A stretch of 64,000 nucleotides of DNA from the NCBI GenBank assembly GCA_026706815.1, contig JAPOYA010000032.1, forward strand, positions 1-64,000, read 5' to 3'. Origin of the DNA: Acidimicrobiaceae bacterium (GTDB lineage Bacteria > Actinomycetota > Acidimicrobiia > Acidimicrobiales > Aldehydirespiratoraceae). The position numbers were made by a program, and so were the translations under genes. The notes under the pieces were generated by a model. That model ran no database searches. It was not told where the DNA came from and saw only the letters and a program-made list of their open reading frames with translations. This document shows, one piece after another, positions 24,852-34,183 of this stretch. Within the stretch, counting starts at the first letter, position 1; every line of letters starts with the position of its first letter.

Positions 24852-26871
24852 TCGAGGCTTCCATCACATCTAGCAGGGCGCGAAGCTTGACGCCGGTTTC
24901 CGCCAGTTCGTCGTCTGGAACCGACTCGGACACCACCCCGGCACCGGCAAACAGCACAGCGCCCGAATCACCCATCAGAGCGGATCTCAGCGCAACGCAC
25001 AACTCTCCGTTGCCGTCGAGATCGCACCAGCCGACCGGCGCCGCGTACCAACCCCGATCAAACCCCTCACGCTCGAGGATCCAATCAACAGCCGTCTCGG
25101 TCGGGGTTCCCGCAACCGCAGGCGTGGGATGCAATACACTGGCGACACGCAGCACGTCCATGTCGCTTACGCCACCCGTTCTCCGCTGAACCTGCGCAGT
25201 TATCGGAGTGCGAAGGTGCTGCACCCGAGCCAAGCGCATGACCTCCGGTTCGGGGTGATATCTGCCCTGCAACCCAAGCACTTCGAGTCGTCCGATGATG
25301 TCGTCGACCACAAACTGGTGCTCGGCCCGTATCTTGGACGAACTCATCAACTCAGCGGCCAGACTCTCATCGGTCCGGTCTATTGCGCCGGTGCTGATCG
25401 TTCCGGCGACCGCTTCGGTCCGGACTTCAGGCCCGTCGAGGGCGACGAGTTGCTCGGGACTGGCACCGAGAAATTGCTGATCACCGACCGCAACGGAGAA
25501 CACCGCGCAGTTCTGGTAGCGATGCCGAAGCCGATGCAGCACATCAATGGGATCGACGACGGCTTCTTCGTGGATCCGCGCCAGCACCACCTTGCGAAAC
25601 TCTTCGTCAGCGATTGCCTGAGACGCATCGTCGACGAGGTTCAGGTAGCTCTGGTCGTCGGCAACGACTTCACCCGCGGCAACTTCAAAGGAGCCGGTCA
25701 GCGGCGCCGGCAAATCAGCTGCGAAGACGTCAAGGCGCTTGTCGAGCGCAGCGGTGACTCGCGCCTCGTCTTCACCGTCGCCCACTTTGGCGGCTGCCAA
25801 CAGCCAAGTGCCGTCGGGGCGGTCGACAACTGTGATCTCCGGAAGCACCCAACATGCATCTCCGAAGCCAGTCCAATCAGGACTTCCGGTTCGCCCATCG
25901 GTGGGTAGCTCTACGGACTGCTCCGCGCACGTAAACGAGAATCCGCCGACGAGAACCGGGACGGGGGCGTCTCTGGGGCCGACCCGCTGGGTTCGAGCCG
26001 CGAGAGCTGCCCGCGCCGCCGAGGCTGCCGAGAAGCGTCCGTCACCAACTGGGGCGATGGTCTCGACTGCTCCGAGCGCCACCAAGGAGAGATCGAAATC
26101 CGGGCGAATCCAAAGAGTCCGATGGTGTTCAGACGAGGCAGCGAACACCGCGATGGGATCAAGCCGTCTGGCGAGCCGCCTCCCAACGACAACGATGCCC
26201 CCGCCAATGGCCGCGTCATCGTTGAGGCGGGCGAGCGCGCGGCTTACCAGGGTTTGCTCGAAATGGCGGGCAACGAGCCCGGAAACAACGGGGACGAGAC
26301 GTGCCAGCAACGCCACGAGTTCATCACGATCACCACCCTGGTGGTCTGAATGACGTTTGAACAGTTCAATCGAGTCATCGATTACGTCTTCTACGTGAGT
26401 GGCGTGGCGCATCGCCAGAGCCGTCAACTCTTCGAAACTCACACCTGAGGCAACCAGGGTGCGGGCCGCGGCAAGCATCTCGACTGCGTCGGGTGAGAAG
26501 CGTTGCCCAGCCCCCTCACCGGTGGGCGTGATCAAACCGGCTCCGACCACGATGTCGATCATGAACTCGGGGATTTCTGCTCGTCGTGCCAGTTCAGCTC
26601 TGTCCAGATCAGGGTCAGCGGCGTTGCGGTCTGCCAGATCGGCAAGAAGTCCAGAAGCATCGCCGGTGGACAGTTCCTTGATCTGGGCCAGCGTGAAACC
26701 GCGTTCGGAGAGGTCGTGTATTTGGCGCAGGCGGGCCAGGTGGGAGTCGCTGTAAACGGCGATGCGACCCTGGCGTGTCGGGGGTGCGAGCAGTTTGCGA
26801 CGCTGGTAGTAGCGGATCGTGTCGACGCCGACATCGGCAGCTTCAGCCAGTTCTTCAACTCGGTAGTTCAC
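24841..26871 (-). CDS. menF: MerR-type regulator fused to isochorismate synthase (MenF/EntC-type)
   Basis: 676 residues from GTG 26871. Residues 1-70 are a MerR winged helix ('VEELAEAADVGVDTIRYYQR' and 'RIAVYSDSHLARLRQIHDL'). Residues 75-205 are the second helical/HTH part common in actinobacterial MerR proteins ('SPDAVEMLAAARTLVASGVS'). From about residue 215 a complete isochorismate synthase follows: 'EEFRKVVLARIHEEAVVDPI', 'FLGASPEQLVALDGPEV', 'AVAGTISTGAID', 'VLHPTPAVAGTPTETAVDW', 'WYAAPVGWCDLDGNGELCVA'. No stop, restart or broken motif is seen at the junction. The enzyme supplies isochorismate to MenD, whose start it overlaps by 11 bases. GTG 26871 is chosen because CGAGAG precedes it and because the TTG at 26907 would lie inside the -10 box. 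A regulator covalently joined to the first enzyme of the operon suggests feedback control. Confidence 0.9.
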   Translation of the reverse strand: MNYRVEELAEAADVGVDTIRYYQRRKLLAPPTRQGRIAVYSDSHLARLRQIHDLSERGFTLAQIKELSTGDASGLLADLADRNAADPDLDRAELARRAEIPEFMIDIVVGAGLITPTGEGAGQRFSPDAVEMLAAARTLVASGVSFEELTALAMRHATHVEDVIDDSIELFKRHSDHQGGDRDELVALLARLVPVVSGLVARHFEQTLVSRALARLNDDAAIGGGIVVVGRRLARRLDPIAVFAASSEHHRTLWIRPDFDLSLVALGAVETIAPVGDGRFSAASAARAALAARTQRVGPRDAPVPVLVGGFSFTCAEQSVELPTDGRTGSPDWTGFGDACWVLPEITVVDRPDGTWLLAAAKVGDGEDEARVTAALDKRLDVFAADLPAPLTGSFEVAAGEVVADDQSYLNLVDDASQAIADEEFRKVVLARIHEEAVVDPIDVLHRLRHRYQNCAVFSVAVGDQQFLGASPEQLVALDGPEVRTEAVAGTISTGAIDRTDESLAAELMSSSKIRAEHQFVVDDIIGRLEVLGLQGRYHPEPEVMRLARVQHLRTPITAQVQRRTGGVSDMDVLRVASVLHPTPAVAGTPTETAVDWILEREGFDRGWYAAPVGWCDLDGNGELCVALRSALMGDSGAVLFAGAGVVSESVPDDELAETGVKLRALLDVMEASNGR

Positions 26872-26906
26872 ATCGACTCTCGGGGGCTGTCCAACAGGGC
26901 GAGTCA

Positions 26907-26940
26907 ATTATAAGAGTCTTTACTCCCTGAGTCTCTACTC
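26907..26940 (-). promoter_or_regulatory. Promoter and two-box operator of the menaquinone operon
   Basis: On the minus strand a perfect TATAAT (26912-26907) stands about 36 nt before GTG 26871. Directly upstream are two palindromes, GAGTAAAGACTC (26925-26914) and GAGTAGAGACTC (26940-26929), with 15-base periodicity, filling the -10/-35 spacer and the weak -35 region. This is exactly where MerR-type activators bind, and the first gene encodes a MerR domain, so autoregulation is the natural reading. Confidence 0.75.
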
Positions 26941-26957
26941 AGACAATTGGGAATGTC

Positions 26958-27213
26958 AGGTGGAGACTAGTTCGACCGTGTCTGGGTGCAACGCCGCAAG
27001 CCCTCGGTCAATCGCCCATAGATGCTCTGAGCGGTCACGGATGCGGCCTCCATATCCGATTGATCCGACAGGCGCGTTGCCTCCCAAGCCATGGAGGTCC
27101 AGCAACAATTCGCTCGAACCCCACGTCAGAGGCACCGGCTAGGGCCAATGGAAGCCCTGAGACTGGATTGGACCGGGACGGCAAGCCTTCGGCCGCTCCG
27201 GTTCCAGCAATCA
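26958..27213 (-). pseudogene. Possible decayed coding remnant between the men operon and the YacP-like gene
   Basis: A GTG overlapping the YacP-like stop as GTGA opens a frame reading 'VIAGTGAAEGLPSRSNPVSG' and 'LPLALAGASDVGFERIVAG', which soon stops. Another frame continues with coding-like sequence 'LLLDLHGLGGNAPVGS' and 'SEHLWAIDRGLAALHPD' to a TGA near 26958. Together they look like one gene broken by a frameshift and internal loss. I do not recognise the family. Confidence 0.3.
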
Positions 27214-27603
27214 CCAGCCGAGCCGGCGGCGGAACGACCGGGCGCCCTCACATCGGGCGCCCAGTTGCTCGGCCCGGGAGATCAGGGCACGGTCTGACGA
27301 CACAACGGTGACAGGCTGGTCCTCTCTGCTGTCAGATTCGCCGCAGTTGAGTTCCGCGAGCAGCGCGATGATCTCGTCGTCGGCAGCATCGGGGTCCGAA
27401 CGCCCTGCGTAGCGCAACTCGACATTGCCTCGAGTGCCGGACGGCAGCCCGGGAACCGGGCGGCCGTCGGCGACCACCACAACCCACTGATCGAAGTCGA
27501 AAGCCACCAGCGCGTCGACCAAACGAGCCAGCGCGCCGCCTCGGTCCTTCCACCAGCCGTCCGGCTTCGACCCGATCACATTCATGGCGTCAACCACGAT
27601 CAT
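27211..27603 (-). CDS. NYN-domain (YacP/Rae1-like) RNase-fold protein
   Basis: 130 residues. 'MIVVDAMNVIGSKPDGWWKD' is the first NYN strand with the aspartate-asparagine pair, 'QWVVVVADGRPVPG' the second acidic strand, 'DAADDEIIALLAEL' the third, and 'VTVVSSDRALISRAEQLG' the last aspartate. The length and W-W-K-D sequence fit small YacP-like proteins, some of which cleave ribosome-bound mRNA. It is divergent from the AddB-like gene with 41 bases between starts. ATG is preceded closely by GGGGA. This is the second, unrelated NYN protein in the window. Confidence 0.85.
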   Translation of the reverse strand: MIVVDAMNVIGSKPDGWWKDRGGALARLVDALVAFDFDQWVVVVADGRPVPGLPSGTRGNVELRYAGRSDPDAADDEIIALLAELNCGESDSREDQPVTVVSSDRALISRAEQLGARCEGARSFRRRLGW

Positions 27604-27644
27604 TCCCCAACCGTGTCACACAGCGTGCGTACCATCGACTCCTG

Positions 27645-30600
27645 ATGCCGATAACTCTCGAAACCACCGGTTACGGAGACAGCGCTCACGCAGCACTCGC
27701 AAGCGCCGTCGCACGCAGCAAACAGGGCAACCCTCTCAGCCCTGTCAGCATCATCGTGCGCTCCAACTACATGGGAATCGCCGCTCGTCGTGCGCTCGGG
27801 CGTCAGGGAGCAGCGGCCGTCGCTTTCCTCACCCCCTACCGACTCGCTGAACTGTTGGGATCTGCCGCTGTAGCCGCTCTCGGCAAGAAGCCGATCTCCA
27901 CCCCGGTTCTGGCCGGTGCTGTGCGCGCGGTGCTGAGCCGCGAACCGGGTCGTTTTGAAGGAGTCCACAACCACCCGGCTACAGAGAAGGCATTGCTCAA
28001 GGCTTACCGCACCCTCTCAGAGATCCAGCCATCGACACTGAGAAATCTGTCCGGCGCTTCCGCTCGTGCCGCGGATGTGGTTCGCGTCTACCATGCTGTC
28101 AACAGCGAAATCGAAGACGAGTACTCCAACGAGCAGGATCTGGTCGATGCTGCGATCGAGGCGATCCGCGTCGGCGGCCCGACTTCGGAGGGTCTGGGTC
28201 CGGCGATCCTCTTCCTGCCGCAGCGCATGGGCGTCAACCAGACCCGCTTGCTCTCAGCGCTGGGCGCACAGCGGCGGCTTCACATCATCGCCGCAGTGTC
28301 GGGCACACCAGAAGCCGATGCCCCAGTGCAGCTTGCCGTCGAGCAGATCGGAGGCGAATGGCCGCCGTTGCCGACGGCATCGAACAAGACGCCGACCGCC
28401 GATCGGGCCCTTAGCGTTTCCGACGCCGACGACGAGGTGCGCCATGCGGTTCGCAGCATCATCGACGCATCGCTTCAAGGAACACCCTTCAACCGCTGCG
28501 CGGTGCTCTATGGCAGTCACGAACCGTATGCCAGGATGATCTCAGACGCCTTCGACGCCGCCGGCATCGAGTGGTTCGGACAATCCGTGCGGAACACCGA
28601 ATCATCTCTGTTGGGCCGCGCACTGCTCGGCATGCTCAAACTGGGCGATCACGACTTCTCGCGTCACGACGTGTGCGCCTGGTTGGCGAGCGCGCCGGTC
28701 CGCCGCCCCGACAACAGACCGGTTCCCGCCGCTGCTTGGGAAAGGGTCTCGCGGGCGGCGGGCGTGGTGTCCGGGCTGGATCAGTGGAGCAGCCGCCTGG
28801 CCCGGCTGGTCGAGGACTCGAATGCCGACGCTGCACGCTTCGAGCGGAACGAAGACAGCGAATGGCGCGTTCAACGTCTGCGCAACGATGGCGCACACGC
28901 ATCAGAGCTGGCTGAGTTCATCGCCAAACTGGCAGACGACCTGCATCCCGGCAGTCAGAAGTCATGGTCTGCGACAGCTCGCTGGTGTCGCAGGCTGATC
29001 CGCGCCTATCTCGGCGGCAAAGAATCACGCGAGGACTGGCCGACCCATGAGCAGCGAGCTGCCGAGCGCGTCGACGCGGCTGTCTTGAAGATCGGCGACC
29101 TCGACGGAATTGACCCCAACCCCAGTCCGGCTGCTTTCCGCAGGGCATTGGAACTCCAACTGGGAGACGATCTGGGGCTCCAAGGCGCCTTCGGTCATGG
29201 AGTCCTCGTAGGGCCTGTCGACTTGGGGGTCGGACTGGAACTGGACCGGGTGATCGTGCTGGGTCTCGCCGAGGGGACAATGCCCTCACGTCGACGCGAC
29301 GACCCGCTGATACCGGATCATGTCCGGATTGCCGCAGGGCCTGGCCTTCCAACCCGCACAGAGCAAGCACAGGACGCCCACCGAGCACTGCTGGCAGTGA
29401 TGGCAGCCGCGAAGCACACCATTTTCACATTTCCCCGCGGGGATCTCCGCAAGAACGCGCATCACTCCCCGAGCCGCTGGCTGCTCGACACTTGCGAAGC
29501 ACGCGACGGCGTGCGTCCGTCGGCGGAAGACCTCGCCCCCAGCACTGGCGACTGGCTTGTTGAGGTTCCTTCCTTCATCGCCGGACTGAGGTCCATTTCA
29601 TTCCCGGCGCACAACCAGGAATACGATATGCGCGCAGTTCTCGACTGGGTAGAAGACGGACACAGCATCTTCGATTCAAAGCCAGTTGTGCAACGTCGAG
29701 AACTGCGCCGCGGGGTGGACCTGATAGCGAGTCGACGTTCAAATCGCTTCACGCGTTTTGACGGGAACCTCAAGCACAGCCTCAGCGCAGCTGAGCAAGA
29801 GTCGTTGAAGGCCAGGGTAGAGGTGACTTCTGCAAGCAGGCTCGAACTCTGGGCGAGGTGTCCACATGCCTATTTCGTGCGTCACGTCCTCGGCGTCAAC
29901 CCCGTCGAGGACCCCGAAGAGCAGTACCGAATAAGCCCTCTGGAACTCGGCAAGCTCTTCCATCTGGTGCTTGAACGCTGGATTGAGGAGGCGCGAGCCG
30001 ACAAGGTTCTCCCCGCAGCAAACAAGCCGTGGAACGTGAGAGAAGTCAACCGCCTGATCGAGATCGGAGTCGAAGAAGCCAGACGCCTCGAACAACGTGG
30101 TTTGGTCGGACGAGCGATCTATTGGCAACGGGACAAGCAGATATTCCTTGACGATCTCGGCAAGTTCACCCGGTTCGACTTCGAGCAACGCTTCGACCGC
30201 GGTGCAAGCTCGATTGCTTCTGAACTGCAGTTCGGTCTGCCCGCAAGCGATCATGCTGCCGTCACCATCGCTTTGCCCAATGGCCGAACCGTCAGGCTGC
30301 GAGGCGCCATCGACCGTGTCGATGGGCACACCGAAGGAGACCTGCTCGTCATCGACTACAAGACGGGATCGTCACGCAACTACCAGAACCTCGATGATGA
30401 CCCGCTGGGGAATGGCACCAGCCTGCAACTCTTGCTCTACGCCTTAGCCGCTCGGCAATTGCTGAATCGGCCCAATGCCCTTACCTCCGGCGCCTATTGG
30501 TTCGTCACCCGCAAGGGCGGTTTCGAATCGCACGGTTATGCGATCACGCCCGAGTTGGAAGCAGACGGGCTGGGCACAGTTGCCGACATCATCGACGGCA

Positions 30601-30779
30601 TCGAATCCGGATTGTTCCCAGCACACCCCGCGCATCCGCAATTCCGGCCTTGGATCGATTGCCACTTCTGCGAACCCGACGGTCTGGGACTCTCACACCA
30701 ATACTCAGACTGGTTGCGCAAGAGCAGCGACCCCGAGATGGATCCCTATCTGAAAATCAGCGGAGAGGCGCATGAGTGA
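27645..30779 (+). CDS. AddB-like subunit of a helicase-nuclease (PD-(D/E)XK family)
   Basis: 1044 residues. The N-terminal two thirds have the helicase-like layout ('SPVSIIVRSNYMGIAARRAL', 'GVGLELDRVIVLGLAEGTMP', 'RTEQAQDAHRALLAVMAA') but no Walker A G-K-T, as in the inactive motor of AddB-type proteins. The C-terminus is a RecB-type nuclease: 'LWARCPHAYFVRHVLG' (about 737), 'LELGKLFHLVLERW', and 'DLLVIDYKTGSSRNYQN' (about 902) with D-x-K. Cysteines at about 737 and in 'WIDCHFCEPDGLG' (about 1004) recall the AddB iron-sulphur latch, but I see only three of four. It overlaps the helicase gene by 8 bases, so they form one complex for double-strand-break end processing. Confidence 0.88.
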   Translation: MPITLETTGYGDSAHAALASAVARSKQGNPLSPVSIIVRSNYMGIAARRALGRQGAAAVAFLTPYRLAELLGSAAVAALGKKPISTPVLAGAVRAVLSREPGRFEGVHNHPATEKALLKAYRTLSEIQPSTLRNLSGASARAADVVRVYHAVNSEIEDEYSNEQDLVDAAIEAIRVGGPTSEGLGPAILFLPQRMGVNQTRLLSALGAQRRLHIIAAVSGTPEADAPVQLAVEQIGGEWPPLPTASNKTPTADRALSVSDADDEVRHAVRSIIDASLQGTPFNRCAVLYGSHEPYARMISDAFDAAGIEWFGQSVRNTESSLLGRALLGMLKLGDHDFSRHDVCAWLASAPVRRPDNRPVPAAAWERVSRAAGVVSGLDQWSSRLARLVEDSNADAARFERNEDSEWRVQRLRNDGAHASELAEFIAKLADDLHPGSQKSWSATARWCRRLIRAYLGGKESREDWPTHEQRAAERVDAAVLKIGDLDGIDPNPSPAAFRRALELQLGDDLGLQGAFGHGVLVGPVDLGVGLELDRVIVLGLAEGTMPSRRRDDPLIPDHVRIAAGPGLPTRTEQAQDAHRALLAVMAAAKHTIFTFPRGDLRKNAHHSPSRWLLDTCEARDGVRPSAEDLAPSTGDWLVEVPSFIAGLRSISFPAHNQEYDMRAVLDWVEDGHSIFDSKPVVQRRELRRGVDLIASRRSNRFTRFDGNLKHSLSAAEQESLKARVEVTSASRLELWARCPHAYFVRHVLGVNPVEDPEEQYRISPLELGKLFHLVLERWIEEARADKVLPAANKPWNVREVNRLIEIGVEEARRLEQRGLVGRAIYWQRDKQIFLDDLGKFTRFDFEQRFDRGASSIASELQFGLPASDHAAVTIALPNGRTVRLRGAIDRVDGHTEGDLLVIDYKTGSSRNYQNLDDDPLGNGTSLQLLLYALAARQLLNRPNALTSGAYWFVTRKGGFESHGYAITPELEADGLGTVADIIDGIESGLFPAHPAHPQFRPWIDCHFCEPDGLGLSHQYSDWLRKSSDPEMDPYLKISGEAHE

Positions 30780-33700
30780 CAGCCGGAGCACTTCAGAAGC
30801 GCTCTGCGCACCAGACGCCGACGAGGCTCGCCCTCCTGCCGACGAAGAACAGCGGCGCCGGACCCGTATTGAGCGGACGAAGAACCTTTTCGTCGAGGCC
30901 GGAGCGGGCACGGGCAAGACCCGAGCCCTTGTCGACCGGGTGGAGGCATTGGTGCTCGACGATGGAGTGCCCATGGAGACCATCGCCATGATCACCTTCA
31001 CCGAGAAAGCAGCGACAGAGTTGCGCGACCGAATTCGCCAACGCTTCGAACAGTCCGACCATGCCCGTGCGTCGGCCGCGATCGAGCAACTGGACGGTGC
31101 TGCTGTCAGCACACTCCACTCGTTCGCAGCGCGCATCCTCACCGAGCACCCGGTCGAAGCGGGGCTTCCCCCGGGAATCGAAGTCCTTGATGAGATCAGC
31201 TCCCAAGTCGAGTTCGAGCACCAATGGCAGCAGTTCCTCAACGAATTCCTCGAAGACCGATCAGTGGCACGCTCTCTGCTGTCTCTGGAAGCCGCGGGCG
31301 TGAGGATCGACCACCTCCGGGCTCTTGCCTTGCAGCTGTCGGACAACTGGGACTTGGTCGAGGAGCGCCTTGATCTCGCTCCTCCTCAACCCGAGCCGAT
31401 CGACGCCTCCGGCCTGCTCAGCAGTTTCGACGAGGTGCTTGAGCTTCGGAGATTCTGCACAAGCCAATCAGACAAGCTGTTGGAGCACCTAGATCGGGTC
31501 GCGCGCAACCGGGACGAACTGTCTAACGCATTCGACCACATAGAGGCGCTCTTTCTCGCCGCCGACATGGGCCGCGAGAAGAGCGGCGCCAGCAGAGCGG
31601 TCAAGCCGGGAACGGTCGGCAAAGCTGCGAACTGGCAGATCGATGTGGCGCTGGTGAGAAGAGCGGTAAAGGAGTTGGGCGAACAATGCGACGGAGCTGT
31701 CCGCAAGGTCACATCTGCGTCGCTTGATTACGTGGGAGCGCGGATTGGCAGGTTCGTCCTCGCCACTGTCGAAGAGCGGCGCAGAAGCGGATGCCTGCAG
31801 TTTCACGACCTGCTGGTACAGGTGCGTCAACTCTTACGCGACAAAGATGTGGGCGGCGAGGTTCGGGCTTCACTCCATCAAAAATACACCCACCTGCTGC
31901 TTGACGAGTTCCAGGACACCGATCCGATTCAGATTGAGATCGCCGTGTTGATAGCCACGACCGACAGTGAAGTCGAGGGGCGCGAATGGAACGACCTTGA
32001 GGTAGCCCCCGGGCGACTGTTCTTAGTCGGCGACCCCAAACAATCGATATATCGCTTCCGGAGAGCTGACATCGGTTTATACCTCGCGGCCCGCGAGCGC
32101 TTCAGCGACCGTGCTGCGCTCACAGTCAATTTCCGCACAGTCGAACCGATCATTGCTTGGATCAACGATGTGTTCTCCAAGCTGATCATCGCCGAGCCTC
32201 AGAGCCAGCCAGAGTACGTTGCGCTGTCCCCACATCGCCTCGGCGCCGACACAGTAGGTCCTGCAGTCGCCATTCTGGGCGCCGAACCGATCGAGGATGA
32301 CATTAGAGCCGATGACCTGCGCGCCGAGGAGTCCCAAGACGTTGCCGCCACGCTGGCCGAAGTTCTAGGAGGAGCAAAGCCCTGGCAGATCGAAGACCCC
32401 GACGAAGGATGGCGCGCGGCGCGCCCCAGCGACGTCTGCATCCTTCTGCCCACCCGAATCAGCCTGGCAAGCCTTGAACGCGCCCTTGATGCAAACGGCA
32501 TTCCCTACCGAGCCGAGACGTCCAGTCTTGTGTACGCCACACGGGAAGTCCGCGAGCTCATGCTCACACTCCGCGCTGTCTCTGACCCAACCGATGAACT
32601 CGCTGTCGTAGCAGCCTTGCGATCATCCGTCTACGGCTGCGGCGACGACGACCTCGCCAGTTGGCGCCTCAAGCACAACGGCCGCTTCTCTTTGCTCAAG
32701 CCGATCCGGGAGAGCCAAGACCATCCTGTCGCCGAAGCCATTTCACATCTTGTGAAGCTCCACAATGAACGGCATTGGCTGACTCCGGCGGGGCTGCTGG
32801 AGCGTGTTGTCCGCGAGCGGGCCGTGCTTGAGAGCGCTGTCGCAACGGGTTCTCCGAGAGACGTCTGGCGGCGCTTGCGATTCGTGGTCGATCAGGCTAG
32901 AGCATGGTCTGAAGCAGGGGGCACCGATCTCCGCGCCTACCTGGAGTGGACGCGCCGACAGGGGGTCGACAACGCCCGAGTGTCTGAGACGGTTCTTCCC
33001 GAAACCGACGACGACAGCGTCCGCATCATGACGATTCACGGCGCCAAGGGCCTGGAGTTCCCCATCACCGTGATGGCAGGCCTGACAACCATGTTCACAA
33101 ACCCTCAACGCGGCCCCTCGGTCAGTTTTCCACCCGGTCAACCCGCTCTGTTGAAGGTCTCGAGCCGGGTCGCGTCGGAACGCTATGACGACTGGAAACC
33201 GTTCAATGACACAATGGACCAACACGAGAGGCTGCGCCTGCTCTATGTGGCCGCAACCCGCGCCCGCGACCACCTGATCGTCTGCTTGCATCGGGCCACG
33301 GGGCGTAGAACCACGAACGCATCAGTGCTGGCAGACCATGCTCTGAACTCGGAGTCGGCTACACGGTTCGTGCCTGAGCACGCCGGAACAACTCCTCTCG
33401 AAAGGGCCTTCCGCCAACCGTTGCTCGACAAAGGGCAATGGGCTGCCCAACGATCCGAAGCGACCCTCAACTCAAGTCGACGCACTGTGGTCTCCGCTAC
33501 AAGACTGGCGCGGGAGGTGACTGAGGCGGCTGATCTCGACCCCGGACTCAACAAACACCCCCGCAACCTTGATCTTCCGCCCTGGCTCAAGGGACGCTAC
33601 GGGAGTGGCTTCGGGCGCGCCGTACACGGCGTTCTGCAAGTGGTCGACCTCGCCACTGGAGACGGGTTGCGCGAAGCCGCGGCGGCCCAGGCGGCGGCCG

Positions 33701-34152
33701 AGGGGGTGAACAGCCAACGATCCGCCGTTGAACGGGTAGCCAGGTCTGCCATCGGCTCACAAGCAGCCCGACAAGCCTCGAGAACCGAGTGCTGGCGCGA
33801 GGTCTGGGTTGCCGCCACGGTGGGCGATTGCCTGGTGGAGGGCTACATCGATCTCCTCTACCGACACGGCTCCGGCTTGGTTGTCGTCGACTGGAAGACC
33901 GACCGCGTCGACGATGACGACGACATCGCCGTCAAACTAGACCGTTACCGATTGCAGGGCGCCGGCTACGTTGCCGCATTGGAAGCCGCTACCGCGCTCA
34001 CTGTCGAACGTATGGTTTTTGTGTTTCTCCGCGAAGACGGTGCGATCGAACGAGAGCTTCCCAGCCTGCGCAGCGCTGTTGCCGAGGTGCAGCAACGGAC
34101 ACAGGAACTAGCCGAGCTGTCAGGTCTCAACGCACAGCACCCGGATCTGTGA
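30772..34152 (+). CDS. AddA-like UvrD/RecB helicase-nuclease subunit
   Basis: 1126 residues. The Walker A is 'VEAGAGTGKTRALVDRV' (about 43-50), motif Ia 'MITFTEKAATELRDRI', the Walker B 'LLLDEFQDTDPIQIE' (about 374), motif IV 'GDPKQSIYRFRRADIGLYL' and motif V/VI 'MTIHGAKGLEFPITVMAGL' with 'RLRLLYVAATRARDHLIV'. The C-terminal nuclease has 'GRAVHGVL', 'VEGYIDLLYRHGSGLVVVDW' and K-T-D at about 1037. It is thus an active motor with a nuclease, partner of the AddB-like protein just upstream. ATG sits behind GGAGAGG and overlaps the upstream stop (ATGAGTGA). The layout could also be described as AdnAB-like. Confidence 0.9.
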   Translation: MSDSRSTSEALCAPDADEARPPADEEQRRRTRIERTKNLFVEAGAGTGKTRALVDRVEALVLDDGVPMETIAMITFTEKAATELRDRIRQRFEQSDHARASAAIEQLDGAAVSTLHSFAARILTEHPVEAGLPPGIEVLDEISSQVEFEHQWQQFLNEFLEDRSVARSLLSLEAAGVRIDHLRALALQLSDNWDLVEERLDLAPPQPEPIDASGLLSSFDEVLELRRFCTSQSDKLLEHLDRVARNRDELSNAFDHIEALFLAADMGREKSGASRAVKPGTVGKAANWQIDVALVRRAVKELGEQCDGAVRKVTSASLDYVGARIGRFVLATVEERRRSGCLQFHDLLVQVRQLLRDKDVGGEVRASLHQKYTHLLLDEFQDTDPIQIEIAVLIATTDSEVEGREWNDLEVAPGRLFLVGDPKQSIYRFRRADIGLYLAARERFSDRAALTVNFRTVEPIIAWINDVFSKLIIAEPQSQPEYVALSPHRLGADTVGPAVAILGAEPIEDDIRADDLRAEESQDVAATLAEVLGGAKPWQIEDPDEGWRAARPSDVCILLPTRISLASLERALDANGIPYRAETSSLVYATREVRELMLTLRAVSDPTDELAVVAALRSSVYGCGDDDLASWRLKHNGRFSLLKPIRESQDHPVAEAISHLVKLHNERHWLTPAGLLERVVRERAVLESAVATGSPRDVWRRLRFVVDQARAWSEAGGTDLRAYLEWTRRQGVDNARVSETVLPETDDDSVRIMTIHGAKGLEFPITVMAGLTTMFTNPQRGPSVSFPPGQPALLKVSSRVASERYDDWKPFNDTMDQHERLRLLYVAATRARDHLIVCLHRATGRRTTNASVLADHALNSESATRFVPEHAGTTPLERAFRQPLLDKGQWAAQRSEATLNSSRRTVVSATRLAREVTEAADLDPGLNKHPRNLDLPPWLKGRYGSGFGRAVHGVLQVVDLATGDGLREAAAAQAAAEGVNSQRSAVERVARSAIGSQAARQASRTECWREVWVAATVGDCLVEGYIDLLYRHGSGLVVVDWKTDRVDDDDDIAVKLDRYRLQGAGYVAALEAATALTVERMVFVFLREDGAIERELPSLRSAVAEVQQRTQELAELSGLNAQHPDL

Positions 34153-34183
34153 GTTCCCAACCGATCAGGGAACTGCCGCGTGT

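Noticed and set aside
26872-26907. TTG at 26907 as start of the MerR fusion
   Set aside because: It overlaps the TATAAT box and has no ribosome-binding site; GTG 26871 has one and begins right at the conserved helix.
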